NCBI RefSeq assembly: GCF_039697315.1
Contig: NZ_CP155619.1
Location: 4,712,001 to 4,776,000, forward strand
DNA: 64,000 bases
Direction: 5' to 3'
Source: Pseudomonas abietaniphila
GTDB taxonomy: Bacteria > Pseudomonadota > Gammaproteobacteria > Pseudomonadales > Pseudomonadaceae
A model generated the notes under the pieces. It made no database searches, was not told the origin of the DNA, and was given only the letters and a program-made list of their open reading frames with translations. Each line of letters starts with the position of its first letter. Position 1 is the first letter of the stretch. The position numbers were made by a program, and so were the translations under genes. Below are positions 1 to 9,312 of the stretch, piece after piece.

Positions 1-577
1 CCAGATGCCGCGCGCTGATATGGCCACTTTCAGTGAACTCGGGAAGCGGATCGAAAGCGACGAAATCGCCGATGTTGATGCCCAGCGACTCACAGTCGGC
101 GCGGGTGGCGCAGTAGGCGTCCAGGCGCAGTTCGATGTGATCCCAACTGATGGGCATCGTATCGACGGCGGTGTTGAACGCATGCCCTGATGCCATCAAC
201 GGCAGCACGCTGCCGCGAATCACGCCCGTATCGGTGAACACACTGACGCGGCTGCCTTCGGCAAAACGGCTGGACCAGCAACCGACCGCCGACAGGCCCA
301 ACCTGCCGTTGTCCTTCACTTCACGCACGCTGGCGCCGATGGTGTCCAGGTGAGCGGAAACCGCCCGGTCGGGGCTGTTCTGCTTGCCTTTCAAGGTGGC
401 GCGAATGGTCCCGCGCCGGGTTAATTCAAAAGGAATGCCCAGCTCTTCCAGACGTTCGGCGACATAGCGCACGATGGTATCGGTAAAGCCCGTGGGACTT
501 GGAATCGCGAGCATTTCCAGCAGGACTTTCTGCAGGTAATTCAGATCCGGTTCGAGGATTTTTTGTGCAGTGGTCAT
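1..577 (-). CDS. M42-family peptidase of the NAGGN osmoprotectant locus (partial, 3' end outside window)
   Basis: The first 192 codons are visible; the gene runs off the left edge. The start ATG at 577 has a good Shine-Dalgarno (CAGGAGCC) upstream. The product begins MTTAQKILEPDLNYLQKVLL and contains SAHLDTIGASV, the metal-binding His-x-Asp segment of M42/M20-type co-catalytic zinc aminopeptidases. It lies downstream of ngg and asnO on the same strand, the position occupied by the dedicated M42 peptidase of N-acetylglutaminylglutamine amide (NAGGN) loci. A role in processing or turnover of the dipeptide is inferred from context. The 144-bp gap to ngg holds a REPIN, so co-transcription may be attenuated. 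Confidence 0.85.
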   Translation of the reverse strand, partial: MTTAQKILEPDLNYLQKVLLEMLAIPSPTGFTDTIVRYVAERLEELGIPFELTRRGTIRATLKGKQNSPDRAVSAHLDTIGASVREVKDNGRLGLSAVGCWSSRFAEGSRVSVFTDTGVIRGSVLPLMASGHAFNTAVDTMPISWDHIELRLDAYCATRADCESLGINIGDFVAFDPLPEFTESGHISARHL

Positions 578-610
578 GGAGAGGCTCCTGAATGTATGAG
601 CGGATCCCTT

Positions 611-697
611 GTAGGAGCGCGCTTGCCCGCGATATCGGTGTGTCAGCGACGAAGATGCTGACTGGCGCTACGCAATCGCGGGCAAGCGCGCTCCTAC
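611..697. repeat. REPIN (inverted pair of REP sequences)
   Basis: Two inverted arms, GTAGGAGCGCGCTTGCCCGC at 611 and its complement ending near 697, bracket about 40 bp of variable sequence. This is the common pseudomonad REPIN architecture, mobilised in trans by RAYT transposases. It separates ngg from the M42 peptidase gene. Confidence 0.9.
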
Positions 698-721
698 AAA
701 AGCAGGGAAGCGCGCCGATTT

Positions 722-2470
722 TCAGCCGTGCACAGGCAGGCTGTGGGGGAACAAAAGGTCGACGAAGCGCTCGGCGGTTGGCTGTGGCTCGTGGTTGGCG
801 AGGCCACAGCGTTCGTTGGCTTCGATGAACACGTATTCCGGCTGGTCGGCGGCCGGAACCATCAGGTCCAGACCCACCACCGGAATATCCAGGGCGCGGG
901 CGGCGCGGATGGCCGCGTCTTTCAGTACCGGATGAAGAATCGCCGTCACGTCTTCCAGGCATCCGCCGGTGTGCAGATTGGCGGTGCGGCGTACCGCCAG
1001 ACGCTGATCGGCAGGCAGCACGCTGTCGAAGGTAAAGCCTGCATCCTCAACGGTACGACGGGTTTCTTCGTCCACCGGAATCTTGCTTTCGCCGCCCGTA
1101 GCCGCCGCGCGCCGACGGCTTTGCGCTTCGATCAACTGAGCGATGGTGTGACGACCGTCGCCCATGACTTCAGCCGGCCGCCGGATCGCTGCCGCCACGA
1201 CATCGAAACCGATGACGACGATGCGAAGGTCCAGCCCTTCATGAAAGCTTTCCAGCAGCACGCGGCTGTCGAACTGACGGGCGCGCTCGACGGCGGCCTG
1301 GACGTCATCGATGGTCCGCAGATCGACGGCAACGCCCTGGCCTTGCTCGCCATCGACCGGCTTGACCACCACCCGTTGATGTTCGTCGAGAAACGCCAGG
1401 TTGTCATCGGCATTGCCTGCCAGTTGTTGCACAGGCAATTCCAGACCCGCCGCTTTCAAGACCTCGTTCGTCAGGCGTTTGTCCTGGCACAGGGTCATGC
1501 TGACCGCGGTGGTCAGGTCGCTCAACGACTCACGGCAGCGAATGCGGCGTCCGCCATGAATCAGTGTAAACAGACCTGCCTCTGCGTCATCCACTTGCAC
1601 GTCAATGCCGCGACGGTGCGCCTCTTCGACGATGATCCGCGCGTACGGATTGAAATCCGCCTGCGGACCGGGGCCGAGAAACAGCTTCTCGTTGATGCCG
1701 TTCTTGCGCTTGATCGCGAAGGTCGGCAGGTTGCGAAAACCGAGCTTGCCGTACAGGTTTTTTGCCTGCTGGTTGTCATGCAGCACCGACAGGTCCAGAT
1801 AGGCGAGGCCGCGACTCTGGAAATGCTCGATCAAATGCCGAACCAGCACTTCGCCAACACCCGGCCGTGTGCATTGCGGATCAACCGCCAGGCACCACAG
1901 GCTGCTGCCATTCTCCGGATCATTGAAGGCTTTCTGATGGTTCAGGCCCATGACGCTGCCGATCACCGCATTCGTGGTCTCGTCTTCGGCGATCCAGTAC
2001 ACCGGACCGCCCTGATGACGCGGGGTCAACAGGGTCGGGTCGATGGGCAACATGCCTCGGGCAATGTACAGGTTATTGATCGCCGTCCAGTCATCCTGAC
2101 TCTGTGCACGGCGGATGCGAAACCCGCGAAACACGCGCTGCGATGGGCGGTAATCACTGAACCACAACCGCAAGGTGTCCGACGGGTCGAGAAACAACTG
2201 CTGTGGTGACTGCGCCAACACTTGTTGCGGCGCCGCCACATACAGCGCGATGTCGCGCTCGCCAGGCTTCTCGTTCAGCAACTCATGGGCCAGCGCCGCA
2301 GGATCGGGGTACGTGTGACCGATCAGCAGTCGCCCCCAGCCGCAATGCAGGGCCAAGGGTTCTGTGTCCGGCGTGCTGCCGTCTTCGGCAAAGCGCGCCT
2401 GCAGGCGTTCATACGACGGCGCCTGACCGCGCAACAGGCGCTGGTTGTAGATCGAAGCGTTGGCTTTCAT
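722..2470 (-). CDS. ngg: N-acetylglutaminylglutamine synthetase (GNAT/ATP-grasp fusion)
   Basis: 582 residues. An N-terminal GNAT acetyltransferase domain (about residues 110-250, acetyl-CoA loop around TRPGVGE) is fused to a C-terminal ATP-grasp ligase domain (about 295-580; VVVKPVDGEQGQGVAVD nucleotide-binding strand and VFIEANERCGL metal site). In the NAGGN pathway this enzyme acetylates glutamine and joins a second glutamine, giving the dipeptide that AsnO amidates into a compatible solute for osmotic stress. The start ATG lies 3 bp after the asnO stop, so the two are almost certainly one operon. The two-domain fusion and the neighbour make the assignment firm. Confidence 0.93.
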   Translation of the reverse strand: MKANASIYNQRLLRGQAPSYERLQARFAEDGSTPDTEPLALHCGWGRLLIGHTYPDPAALAHELLNEKPGERDIALYVAAPQQVLAQSPQQLFLDPSDTLRLWFSDYRPSQRVFRGFRIRRAQSQDDWTAINNLYIARGMLPIDPTLLTPRHQGGPVYWIAEDETTNAVIGSVMGLNHQKAFNDPENGSSLWCLAVDPQCTRPGVGEVLVRHLIEHFQSRGLAYLDLSVLHDNQQAKNLYGKLGFRNLPTFAIKRKNGINEKLFLGPGPQADFNPYARIIVEEAHRRGIDVQVDDAEAGLFTLIHGGRRIRCRESLSDLTTAVSMTLCQDKRLTNEVLKAAGLELPVQQLAGNADDNLAFLDEHQRVVVKPVDGEQGQGVAVDLRTIDDVQAAVERARQFDSRVLLESFHEGLDLRIVVIGFDVVAAAIRRPAEVMGDGRHTIAQLIEAQSRRRAAATGGESKIPVDEETRRTVEDAGFTFDSVLPADQRLAVRRTANLHTGGCLEDVTAILHPVLKDAAIRAARALDIPVVGLDLMVPAADQPEYVFIEANERCGLANHEPQPTAERFVDLLFPHSLPVHG

Positions 2471-2473
2471 CGG

Positions 2474-4246
2474 TCAGAGTCCTTGTTCGCTGAGCCACAG
2501 GTTCAGGGCCGCGAGCTGCCACAGCTTCGAGCCGCGCAGCGGAGTCAATTGACCATCGGGATCGGTCAACAGCTTGTCGAGCATGGTCGGGTTGAACAGG
2601 CCGCGGTCCTGGCTCGAGTCGAGCAACAGGTCGCGCACCCAGTTCAGCGTGTCGCCCTCAAGGTGCTTGAGACCCGGCACCGGGAAATAACCTTTCTTGC
2701 GGTCGATGACCTCGGACGGGATCACCAGACGCGCCGCTTCTTTAAGGACTTGCTTGCCGCCGTCCGGCAGCTTGAAGCGGGCCGGCACGCGGGCTGACAG
2801 CTCGACCAGGCGGTAGTCGAGGAACGGCGTACGCGCTTCCAGGCCCCAAGCCATGGTCATGTTGTCGACACGCTTGACTGGGTCGTCCACCAGCATCACG
2901 GTGCTGTCCAGACGCAGCGCTTTGTCCACCGCCGCGTCCGCGCCCGGCATGGCGAAGTGTTCGCGCACGAAATCGCCAGCCGCGTCGTTAGCGGTCAGCC
3001 ATTGCGGCGCAACGGTATCGGCGTATTCCTTGTAGCTGCGATCAAAGAAGGCATCGCGGTACGCGGCATACGGATCGCTCGCGCCATCGACCTGCGGGTA
3101 CCAGTGGTAACCGGCGAACAGTTCGTCGGCGCCCTGGCCGCTCTGCACCACTTTGCAGTGCTTGGCCACTTCCCGGGACAGCAGGTAAAAAGCGATGCAG
3201 TCGTGGCTGACCATCGGCTCGCTCATGGCGCGGAACGCCGCCGGCAGCTGCTCGATGATCTCGCTTTCCTTGATCCGCAACTGATGGTGATTCGTGCCGT
3301 AGTGCTTGGCGATCAGATCCGAATACTGGAACTCGTCGCCGCGCTCGCCGCCCGCATCCTGAAAACCGATCGAAAAGGTCGAGAGGTCCTTCACGCCGAC
3401 TTCACGCAACAGGCCGACCAGCATGCTGGAGTCGACACCGCCGGACAGCAGCACACCGACGTCCACCGCTGCACGTTGACGAATGGCCACGGCCTCGCGG
3501 GTGCTGTCGAGTAGGCGGTCTCGCCAGTCTTCCAGGGTCAGGTTCGCTTCATCGGCATGAGGGCCGTAGGGCAGGGTCCACCAGGTTTTCTGCTCGACCT
3601 TGCCATCGGCGCCCACGCGCATCCAGGTGGCCGGCGGAATTTTCTCGACGCCGGCCAGCAGGGTGCGCGGTGCAGGCACCACGGCATGGAAGTTCAAGTA
3701 ATGATTCAGTGCCACCGGATCAAGCATCGGGCTGATGTCACCGCCTTTGAGGAGGGCGGGCAGTGCCGAGGCGAAACGAAGGCGCTTGTCGGTCCGCGAC
3801 AGGTACAGCGGTTTCACGCCCAGACGGTCGCGCGCAATGAACAGGCTGTTGTTGTCGCGCTCCCAGATGGCGAAGGCAAACATGCCGTTGAGCTTGGGCA
3901 GCATGTCGGCGCCCCAGGCGTGATAACCCTTGAGCAGCACTTCGGTGTCGCCACCGGAGTGGAACTGATAGCCGAGGGCTTCAAGCTCGGCACGCAATTC
4001 CGGGAAGTTGTAAATCGCACCGTTGAAGGCCAGCGACAGGCCCAGATGGCTGTCGATCATCGGCTGCGCCGAACCGTCGGACAGGTCCATGATTTTCAGG
4101 CGACGATGACCAAGGGCAATCGGCCCCTGGCTATGAAAACCCCAGGCATCCGGGCCGCGAGGGGCCAGATGATGGGTGATGCGTTCTACCGCGGCGAGGT
4201 CCGCAGGTTGGTTGTCAAAACGTAATTCACCAGCTAATCCGCACAT
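2474..4246 (-). CDS. asnO: N-acetylglutaminylglutamine amidotransferase (asparagine synthetase B-like)
   Basis: 590 residues with the class II glutamine amidotransferase (Ntn) domain at the N terminus. The catalytic Cys is residue 2 (MCGLAGE), as in AsnB after Met removal. A synthetase domain carries the PP-loop SGGVDSSML near residue 270 and the SGQGADELF motif further on. In NAGGN biosynthesis it transfers ammonia from glutamine to the acetylated dipeptide. It is the first gene of the asnO-ngg operon, and the upstream 537 bp should hold the osmotically controlled promoter. A generic asparagine synthetase B is the alternative, but the adjoining ngg and M42 peptidase genes point to NAGGN. Confidence 0.92.
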   Translation of the reverse strand: MCGLAGELRFDNQPADLAAVERITHHLAPRGPDAWGFHSQGPIALGHRRLKIMDLSDGSAQPMIDSHLGLSLAFNGAIYNFPELRAELEALGYQFHSGGDTEVLLKGYHAWGADMLPKLNGMFAFAIWERDNNSLFIARDRLGVKPLYLSRTDKRLRFASALPALLKGGDISPMLDPVALNHYLNFHAVVPAPRTLLAGVEKIPPATWMRVGADGKVEQKTWWTLPYGPHADEANLTLEDWRDRLLDSTREAVAIRQRAAVDVGVLLSGGVDSSMLVGLLREVGVKDLSTFSIGFQDAGGERGDEFQYSDLIAKHYGTNHHQLRIKESEIIEQLPAAFRAMSEPMVSHDCIAFYLLSREVAKHCKVVQSGQGADELFAGYHWYPQVDGASDPYAAYRDAFFDRSYKEYADTVAPQWLTANDAAGDFVREHFAMPGADAAVDKALRLDSTVMLVDDPVKRVDNMTMAWGLEARTPFLDYRLVELSARVPARFKLPDGGKQVLKEAARLVIPSEVIDRKKGYFPVPGLKHLEGDTLNWVRDLLLDSSQDRGLFNPTMLDKLLTDPDGQLTPLRGSKLWQLAALNLWLSEQGL

Positions 4247-4446
4247 AAAATCCTTACCGGTTTTCCGTTGGGGAACGTAGACGGGACGTCCGGCTACCCA
4301 AAGACTGACCGGCAGGGATTGTGAGAGTTTTAGAACGATGAGTTATAAGCGGGGCATGAGTCTGACGTCGCACTTACCGGCCGATGCTCGTCTGTGGTGC
4401 TGTAACACGGGAGTTGATGGTTGCCTCAAGTACCCATAACGCTGCC

Positions 4447-4725
4447 GTCCCTGTAGGAGACGTCCGAGGTTACGAGGGCAGCGAATGCGCCGGTCCAGTC
4501 GCCAACAATGCCACCTGACCCACGCCTTCGTCAGTAACACCGCGGTCCCTGTAGGAGACGTCCGAGGTTACGAGGGCAGCGAATGCGCCGGTCCAGTCGC
4601 CAACAATGCCACCTGACCCACGCCTTCGTCAGTAACACCGCGGTCCCTGTAGGAGACGTCCGAGGTTACGAGGGCAGCGAATGCGCCGGTCCAGTCACCA
4701 ACGATACCGCCTGACCCACCGCCTC
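4447..4725. repeat. 98-bp tandem repeat, about 2.8 copies
   Basis: Units start at 4447, 4545 and 4643 with an exact 98-bp period; the first two are almost identical and the third diverges after about 55 bp. Each unit begins GTCCCTGTAGGAGACGTCCG and continues with GAGGTTACGAGGGCAGCGAA. The same core occurs singly elsewhere in the window. The array sits in the 537-bp gap (4247-4783) between asnO and the attH-like gene. I see no gene in that gap. Confidence 0.9.
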
Positions 4726-4783
4726 GTCCGAACGCAACCCGCACCAGGCCTGTTCCTACTTATTGCGCGTCAATCGCAGCCTC

Positions 4784-5872
4784 TCAATACCCCGTCATCT
4801 CCAGATACCCCACGCCTTTTTGACTGCCACTGATCTGAACCGGCCCTTCCCAGTAAGGAATCTGCAGGTTCATCCAGGCGCGCGGATTGAGCGCTTCCAC
4901 GGTCAGATCCACAGCCTTGCTGGGGATTTTTACCGACCAGCGGGTCGGCATGTCCCTACCTTCGACGTCGGTGGTGTCTTGCGGCTCCAGCTCGATGTCT
5001 TTCGCCTCAAGCCGTTGAGTGCTGCCGTCGGCGTTGATCCAGGTTCCGGTGAGGTACGGCTCCCCATCCTTCTGCCGCATGCGATAAAGCATCACGTCGG
5101 CACCGTCGCTCAGGTGCAGCGAGAACCAGTCCCAGCCGGTCTGGTTTTCCGTCAGCGGCTGGCTGCTCCATTCGCGGTCCAGCCAGGCGGGGCCGGTCAC
5201 CTGATAGGTCCTGCCGTCGATCTCAAGGCTGCCTTCGGCCTGAAAGAACGGCTGACTGTAGTAATACGACGCCTGACCTTGCTCAGATTTCTGGCTGAAT
5301 CCCTGATTGCCTTGCAGCACCAGCGGTTTGCTCGACGTCAGGTGCAGGCGATAGCTGAACTGCGCCCCGCGAGCCTCCAGTTGCATGTCGGCCAGCGGGT
5401 CTTCGACGCTGGCGTGGCTGGTCAACGCCCAGTCATCGATCCACGCCGACATGGGCGCCAGCGTGACGCCCGCCTGACCCACGCCCCCTCGGGCATACCG
5501 CTCGGCCGCGTAGTGCTCGTCCTCCGAGGTGACGGCCGCATGGCCCATCCACAGGTTGCGATTGCTCCAGCTGTGATTGTCCTGCGGCGCGGCGGTCGAG
5601 CGGGGCAGGGCATTGCGGAACAAGGTCCATTGCACGCCAAACGACTGGCCATCGGCGTCCTTGAGGTTGGCGGTGATGTACCACCATTCGATGCGGAAGT
5701 CGTTGTGCGCGCCATGATCCAGCGGAAACAGGAACGTCTTGCCCGGCGTAACCTGCGCGTAATGGGCTGCATCGTCCGCCAGCCCCGCGAAGCCTTTTTC
5801 TTCCTCGGGTTTGTCGTCGCAGCCAGCCAGTAACAGCGCGACCATCAGCAGGGCCATCGCCTTAACGTTCAT
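4784..5872 (-). CDS. AttH-like / CrtC-family lipocalin-domain lipoprotein
   Basis: 362 residues. The N terminus has a lipoprotein signal with lipobox LLAGC (Cys about residue 18) and Asp residues after the Cys. The body resembles the AttH/hydroxyneurosporene-dehydrogenase-like double-lipocalin family: FPLDHGAHNDFRIEWWYITA near the N terminus and a conserved LDREWSSQPL segment later. It overlaps the FtsX-like permease gene by 11 bp, so it is translationally coupled in an ABC-permease-lipoprotein operon like AttEFGH. The usual proposal is a lipid- or hydrophobic-ligand-handling partner of the transporter, but the substrate is unknown. Confidence 0.85.
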   Translation of the reverse strand: MNVKAMALLMVALLLAGCDDKPEEEKGFAGLADDAAHYAQVTPGKTFLFPLDHGAHNDFRIEWWYITANLKDADGQSFGVQWTLFRNALPRSTAAPQDNHSWSNRNLWMGHAAVTSEDEHYAAERYARGGVGQAGVTLAPMSAWIDDWALTSHASVEDPLADMQLEARGAQFSYRLHLTSSKPLVLQGNQGFSQKSEQGQASYYYSQPFFQAEGSLEIDGRTYQVTGPAWLDREWSSQPLTENQTGWDWFSLHLSDGADVMLYRMRQKDGEPYLTGTWINADGSTQRLEAKDIELEPQDTTDVEGRDMPTRWSVKIPSKAVDLTVEALNPRAWMNLQIPYWEGPVQISGSQKGVGYLEMTGY

Positions 5873-8342
5873 TGGCGAAGGTCCTCAACAGATCGGCAGG
5901 CCGGGTGCGGTACAGGCGATACAAAGGCCAGGCCGACGCCAGCAGAGTCGCGAGCATCGCCAGCATCATCAAACGCAGCAATTGCATCGGGAACACCTGC
6001 AACGGCAGGCGCCAGCCGAAGGCTTGCACGTTGATGACCGCATCCAGACACCAGGCCAGCAACAGCCCCAGCGGGATCGCCAGCACTAGCGTCAGCACCG
6101 CCAGCAGCCAGGTCTGCGCAAGGTTCAGCAACATCAACTGCCGGCGCGTGACACCCAGTGCCCACAACGGCGCCAGTTGCCCCAAGCGGCTCTGGCTCTG
6201 GGTGAGCAGGCTGATGAACAGCGCCACACCGGCGACCATCAACGTCAGGCTGTTCAAGGCGGCGGTCGCGGCGAAGGTGCGTTCGAACACTTGCCGGGAC
6301 CACGCCTTGAGCTGAATCTGATCGACGATGCGGTTGTCGTCGATGGTGAACTTGTTGTGCAGCACACGCAGCAACTGCGGGATGGCCTGAGGATCGATGC
6401 GCAGGTTGAAGCGGTTGGGCGTCAGCTGTGGCCAGTGTTCGAGGAGGTGATCGGCGTTCACCAGGATGTGGCCTTTCGGGTTGCCGTAGTCTGCGTAGAT
6501 CCCGACCACCCGCAGCGGCCAGTCGCCGTCAGGTGCGGGCAGAGTGACCTGATCGCCGACACCGACCTTGAGACGTCGCGCCAGTTGTTCGCTGAGCATC
6601 AGCGTGTCGTCAGACGCCAGTTGCGCCCAGGCATCGCCGCTGGCCGTTTGCAGCAAGGGCCAGTGTTGACGGTAATGTTCATGGTCGATCACGCCGTACA
6701 ACTCGGCCGGCCAGCCTTTGAGTTGCAACGACACCTGATAATTGGGCAGCACGGCGGAGGTCAGCGGTTGCTCGCTCAGCCATTTTTGCAGGGGCGCTGC
6801 CTGGGCCGAGTTTTGTGGGTTGATGTACAGCTCGGCGCTCAGGCGTTGTTCCAGCCAGTGGGTGAAGGTCTGACGAAAGCCCGACGTCATGCTGCCCGCG
6901 CCGATGTTGGCCGCCATCGCCAGCAGCAGGGCCATCAAGGCCAGGCTCAAAGCCGGCAACTGTTGGCGGCAGTCGGCGAGAAACCATTGCCCCAGTACCG
7001 AACGGCTCCTGCCCAAGAGCAGGTTGAGCAGGGCGTTGAGCAGCACCGGCAGACCCAGCGCCGCGCTGAGCAGCAGGCTCGCCATCAGCACGAAGCCCAC
7101 CGCAAGGCTGTTTCCGAACAGCACGGCGAGGACCGCGATCCCGGCCGAAACCCCGGCGACCCAGCCTTGACGTTTCAACCAGCGGGCGTGGGTTTCATGC
7201 CAGGCTTGTGCGTTGGCCAGAGCCAGCAAAGGAAGGCGCGCCGCGCGCAACACGCTGCTGGCCCCGGCGAGAAAGGCGCCGAAAAGGCTCACGCCCAATC
7301 CACTCAGCCACCACCCGATGCTCAGGTTCAGGTGCCCGGCGACTTCAGCCCCATACAGGCCCCGCAGGCTGGCGGCGACATCAGGTAACAGCGCACTGGC
7401 GAGCCAGTAACCGCTAATGACCCCGGCGATGCCACCCAGCAATGCCAGCACGCCCAGTTCGATGATCAGGCTGAAGATCAGCCCCCGCGCACTGACACCG
7501 CACGCGCGCAGGTTTCTCAATAGACCGCGACGCTGTTCCAGCGCCAGACCAATCGCCGCGTGGACAATGAACAGCCCGACCACGAACGACAGGAAACCCA
7601 ACGCATCGAGGTTCAGGTGAAAGCTTTCGGTGAGCCGCCCGAGATCGTTGTCCTCGCCGCTCTTGCGCATCACCAGTTCGCCCTTGATGTCGTCGGGCAG
7701 GTCCGGGGCGTTCTCGGCAAAGTCTTTGGGCAAAATCAGACGCGAGATCTGTCCGGGCTGATTGAGTAATTGCTGGGCGAAGCCGATGTCCATCAGCAAA
7801 AGGCCGGGCGCCATGTCAGCTTGGGCATGCAGCGGCGGTAGCGTCTGGCCCGTATCGGTCTGAGGCTGTTCGCCTTCATGCAGGCCCAGTGCCTGAAGGG
7901 TTTGCGGGGAGATCCAGGTGCTGCCCGGCGGGGTGAAAAACGACACGATCTGCGCGGTGTCCAGTGACTGCCCCGCCAGGGCGGTGTTGACCGGCAACGA
8001 CACCGGCTCGATGCCGAGCAAGGTCAGGTGCTGGTCGGGCAGGTCCTTGAGCGTGAGACGACCTCGCAGCGCAGGCGAGACCGGCCAGCCGGCACGACGC
8101 AGGCTGACGAACAACTCTTGCGGGAAGTTCGCGCCGTTGGGCGTGACCAGGATTTTCTGCGGCTCGCCGCCGATCAACTGACTGGCTTTGGCGTAGCTCT
8201 CGCGCGCCTGGCTGTTCAACGCCTGCACCCCGGTCAACAGGCTGGTCGCCAGCCACAGGCCGGTCAGCACGCTGAAGAATTGAACGGGATGACGCCGCCA
8301 ATGGCTCAGCAGCGCTTTCAGCGTCCAGTAGAAGACGGGCAT
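5862..8342 (-). CDS. ABC transporter permease, FtsX-like (MacB/AttF-G type)
   Basis: 826 residues. It has an N-terminal membrane segment (VLTGLWLATSLLTGVQAL), a large periplasmic domain, central membrane segments around residues 250-460 and a C-terminal block of three helices, giving the duplicated FtsX permease architecture of mechanotransmitting exporters. Its start overlaps the end of the ATPase gene by one base, so the two form a single translation unit. It probably works with the ATPase and the AttH-like lipoprotein in moving or extracting an envelope molecule. The substrate cannot be read from sequence. Confidence 0.88.
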   Translation of the reverse strand: MPVFYWTLKALLSHWRRHPVQFFSVLTGLWLATSLLTGVQALNSQARESYAKASQLIGGEPQKILVTPNGANFPQELFVSLRRAGWPVSPALRGRLTLKDLPDQHLTLLGIEPVSLPVNTALAGQSLDTAQIVSFFTPPGSTWISPQTLQALGLHEGEQPQTDTGQTLPPLHAQADMAPGLLLMDIGFAQQLLNQPGQISRLILPKDFAENAPDLPDDIKGELVMRKSGEDNDLGRLTESFHLNLDALGFLSFVVGLFIVHAAIGLALEQRRGLLRNLRACGVSARGLIFSLIIELGVLALLGGIAGVISGYWLASALLPDVAASLRGLYGAEVAGHLNLSIGWWLSGLGVSLFGAFLAGASSVLRAARLPLLALANAQAWHETHARWLKRQGWVAGVSAGIAVLAVLFGNSLAVGFVLMASLLLSAALGLPVLLNALLNLLLGRSRSVLGQWFLADCRQQLPALSLALMALLLAMAANIGAGSMTSGFRQTFTHWLEQRLSAELYINPQNSAQAAPLQKWLSEQPLTSAVLPNYQVSLQLKGWPAELYGVIDHEHYRQHWPLLQTASGDAWAQLASDDTLMLSEQLARRLKVGVGDQVTLPAPDGDWPLRVVGIYADYGNPKGHILVNADHLLEHWPQLTPNRFNLRIDPQAIPQLLRVLHNKFTIDDNRIVDQIQLKAWSRQVFERTFAATAALNSLTLMVAGVALFISLLTQSQSRLGQLAPLWALGVTRRQLMLLNLAQTWLLAVLTLVLAIPLGLLLAWCLDAVINVQAFGWRLPLQVFPMQLLRLMMLAMLATLLASAWPLYRLYRTRPADLLRTFANER

Positions 8343-9010
8343 CAGCGTTCGCCTTCAGTGGCCAGACGTCCCAGGTGCAGCACTTCCTGACGGTCCAGCC
8401 GTGCCGCGACTCTGGGGCTGTGGGTGACCATCAGCAGGCTGGTGGGGCTGTCGGCGAGCAGGTCGAGCAGCAACTGCAAGACTTCATCGCTGGTGTTTTC
8501 GTCGAGGTTGCCGGTGGGTTCATCCGCCAGCAACAGGCCGGGGCGTGAGGCAAGGGCGCGGCCAATGGCGACACGCTGCTGCTGGCCGCCGGAGAGTTGC
8601 TCGGGGTAACGCTTGAGCAGCGGACCCAAGCCCAGACGCTCGGTCAGTTCGGCTTGCCACTCGGGCTGGTAACGGCCCGCAAGGCGAGCCTGAAAGGCCA
8701 GGTTGTCTTCGACCTTGAGGCTGCCGATCAGGTTGAACTGCTGGAACACCAGGCCGATTTCGGTACGCCGCCAGTTGGCCAGTTGGGCTTCGCCCATCTG
8801 ATCAAGGCGCTGGCCGGCGATCTCGATGCTGCCTTGATCAACCTGATCGAGGCCCGCCACCAGATGCAGCAAGGTGCTCTTGCCACTGCCCGATTCGCCC
8901 ATCAACGCCAGGCTTTGTCCCTGGCCCAATTGCAAATCCACCCCGCGTAATACTGCCAACGGGCCTTGGGCCGTCGCATAACTCTTGAACACGCCTTGGA
9001 CTTGCAGCAT
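8342..9010 (-). CDS. ABC transporter ATP-binding protein (LolD/MacB-type)
   Basis: 222 residues with Walker A GESGSGKST, signature LSGGQQQR, Walker B LLLADEPTGNL and the H-loop LLMVTHSP. This short ATPase type partners with FtsX-like permeases (LolCDE, MacB, AttEFGH). It is first in a three-gene minus-strand operon (ATPase, permease, lipoprotein). The 302-bp upstream region holds a REPIN. It is not LolD itself, since no lolC/lolE is adjacent and the partner permease is a single long protein. Confidence 0.9.
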   Translation of the reverse strand: MLQVQGVFKSYATAQGPLAVLRGVDLQLGQGQSLALMGESGSGKSTLLHLVAGLDQVDQGSIEIAGQRLDQMGEAQLANWRRTEIGLVFQQFNLIGSLKVEDNLAFQARLAGRYQPEWQAELTERLGLGPLLKRYPEQLSGGQQQRVAIGRALASRPGLLLADEPTGNLDENTSDEVLQLLLDLLADSPTSLLMVTHSPRVAARLDRQEVLHLGRLATEGER

Positions 9011-9140
9011 CGACCTGCACCTGGAAGAGGAGTGGGATGGAGAATACCGGGTTGGCCGGGGGAGGTGTAAACAGCACGATCGTGCAGATTTGTAGCGGGG
9101 TGGATACGTTGAGGCAAAGGTCGCTTGAATGCGGTCTCAC

Positions 9141-9230
9141 TGTGGGAGCGAATTCATTCGCGATTGACCAGCAAGACCCACACAGCTCTATCGTCAGGAA
9201 TATTTTTCGCGAATGAATTCGCTCCCACAG
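9141..9230. repeat. REPIN, GAATTCATTCGCG class
   Basis: TGTGGGAGCGAATTCATTCG at 9141 and its complement ending at 9230 form an inverted pair with a short spacer. It occupies most of the 302-bp space between the ABC operon promoter region and the mnmC stop; nothing else is seen there. Confidence 0.9.
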
Positions 9231-9312
9231 GGTAAGTCCAGTGTGTCAGCGAACACTGAGTCACCGCTTTGCCAAGAGGGCGGATGTTCCCAAATGCCTC
9301 CGGTTCGGGGTG

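Noticed and set aside
728..2209. 493-codon plus-strand frame across ngg
   Set aside because: The minus-strand GNAT/ATP-grasp protein explains the sequence; the plus frame lacks recognisable domains.
4447..4725. 98-bp tandem repeats as a CRISPR array
   Set aside because: The whole 98-bp unit is repeated with no variable spacers, and no cas genes are present.
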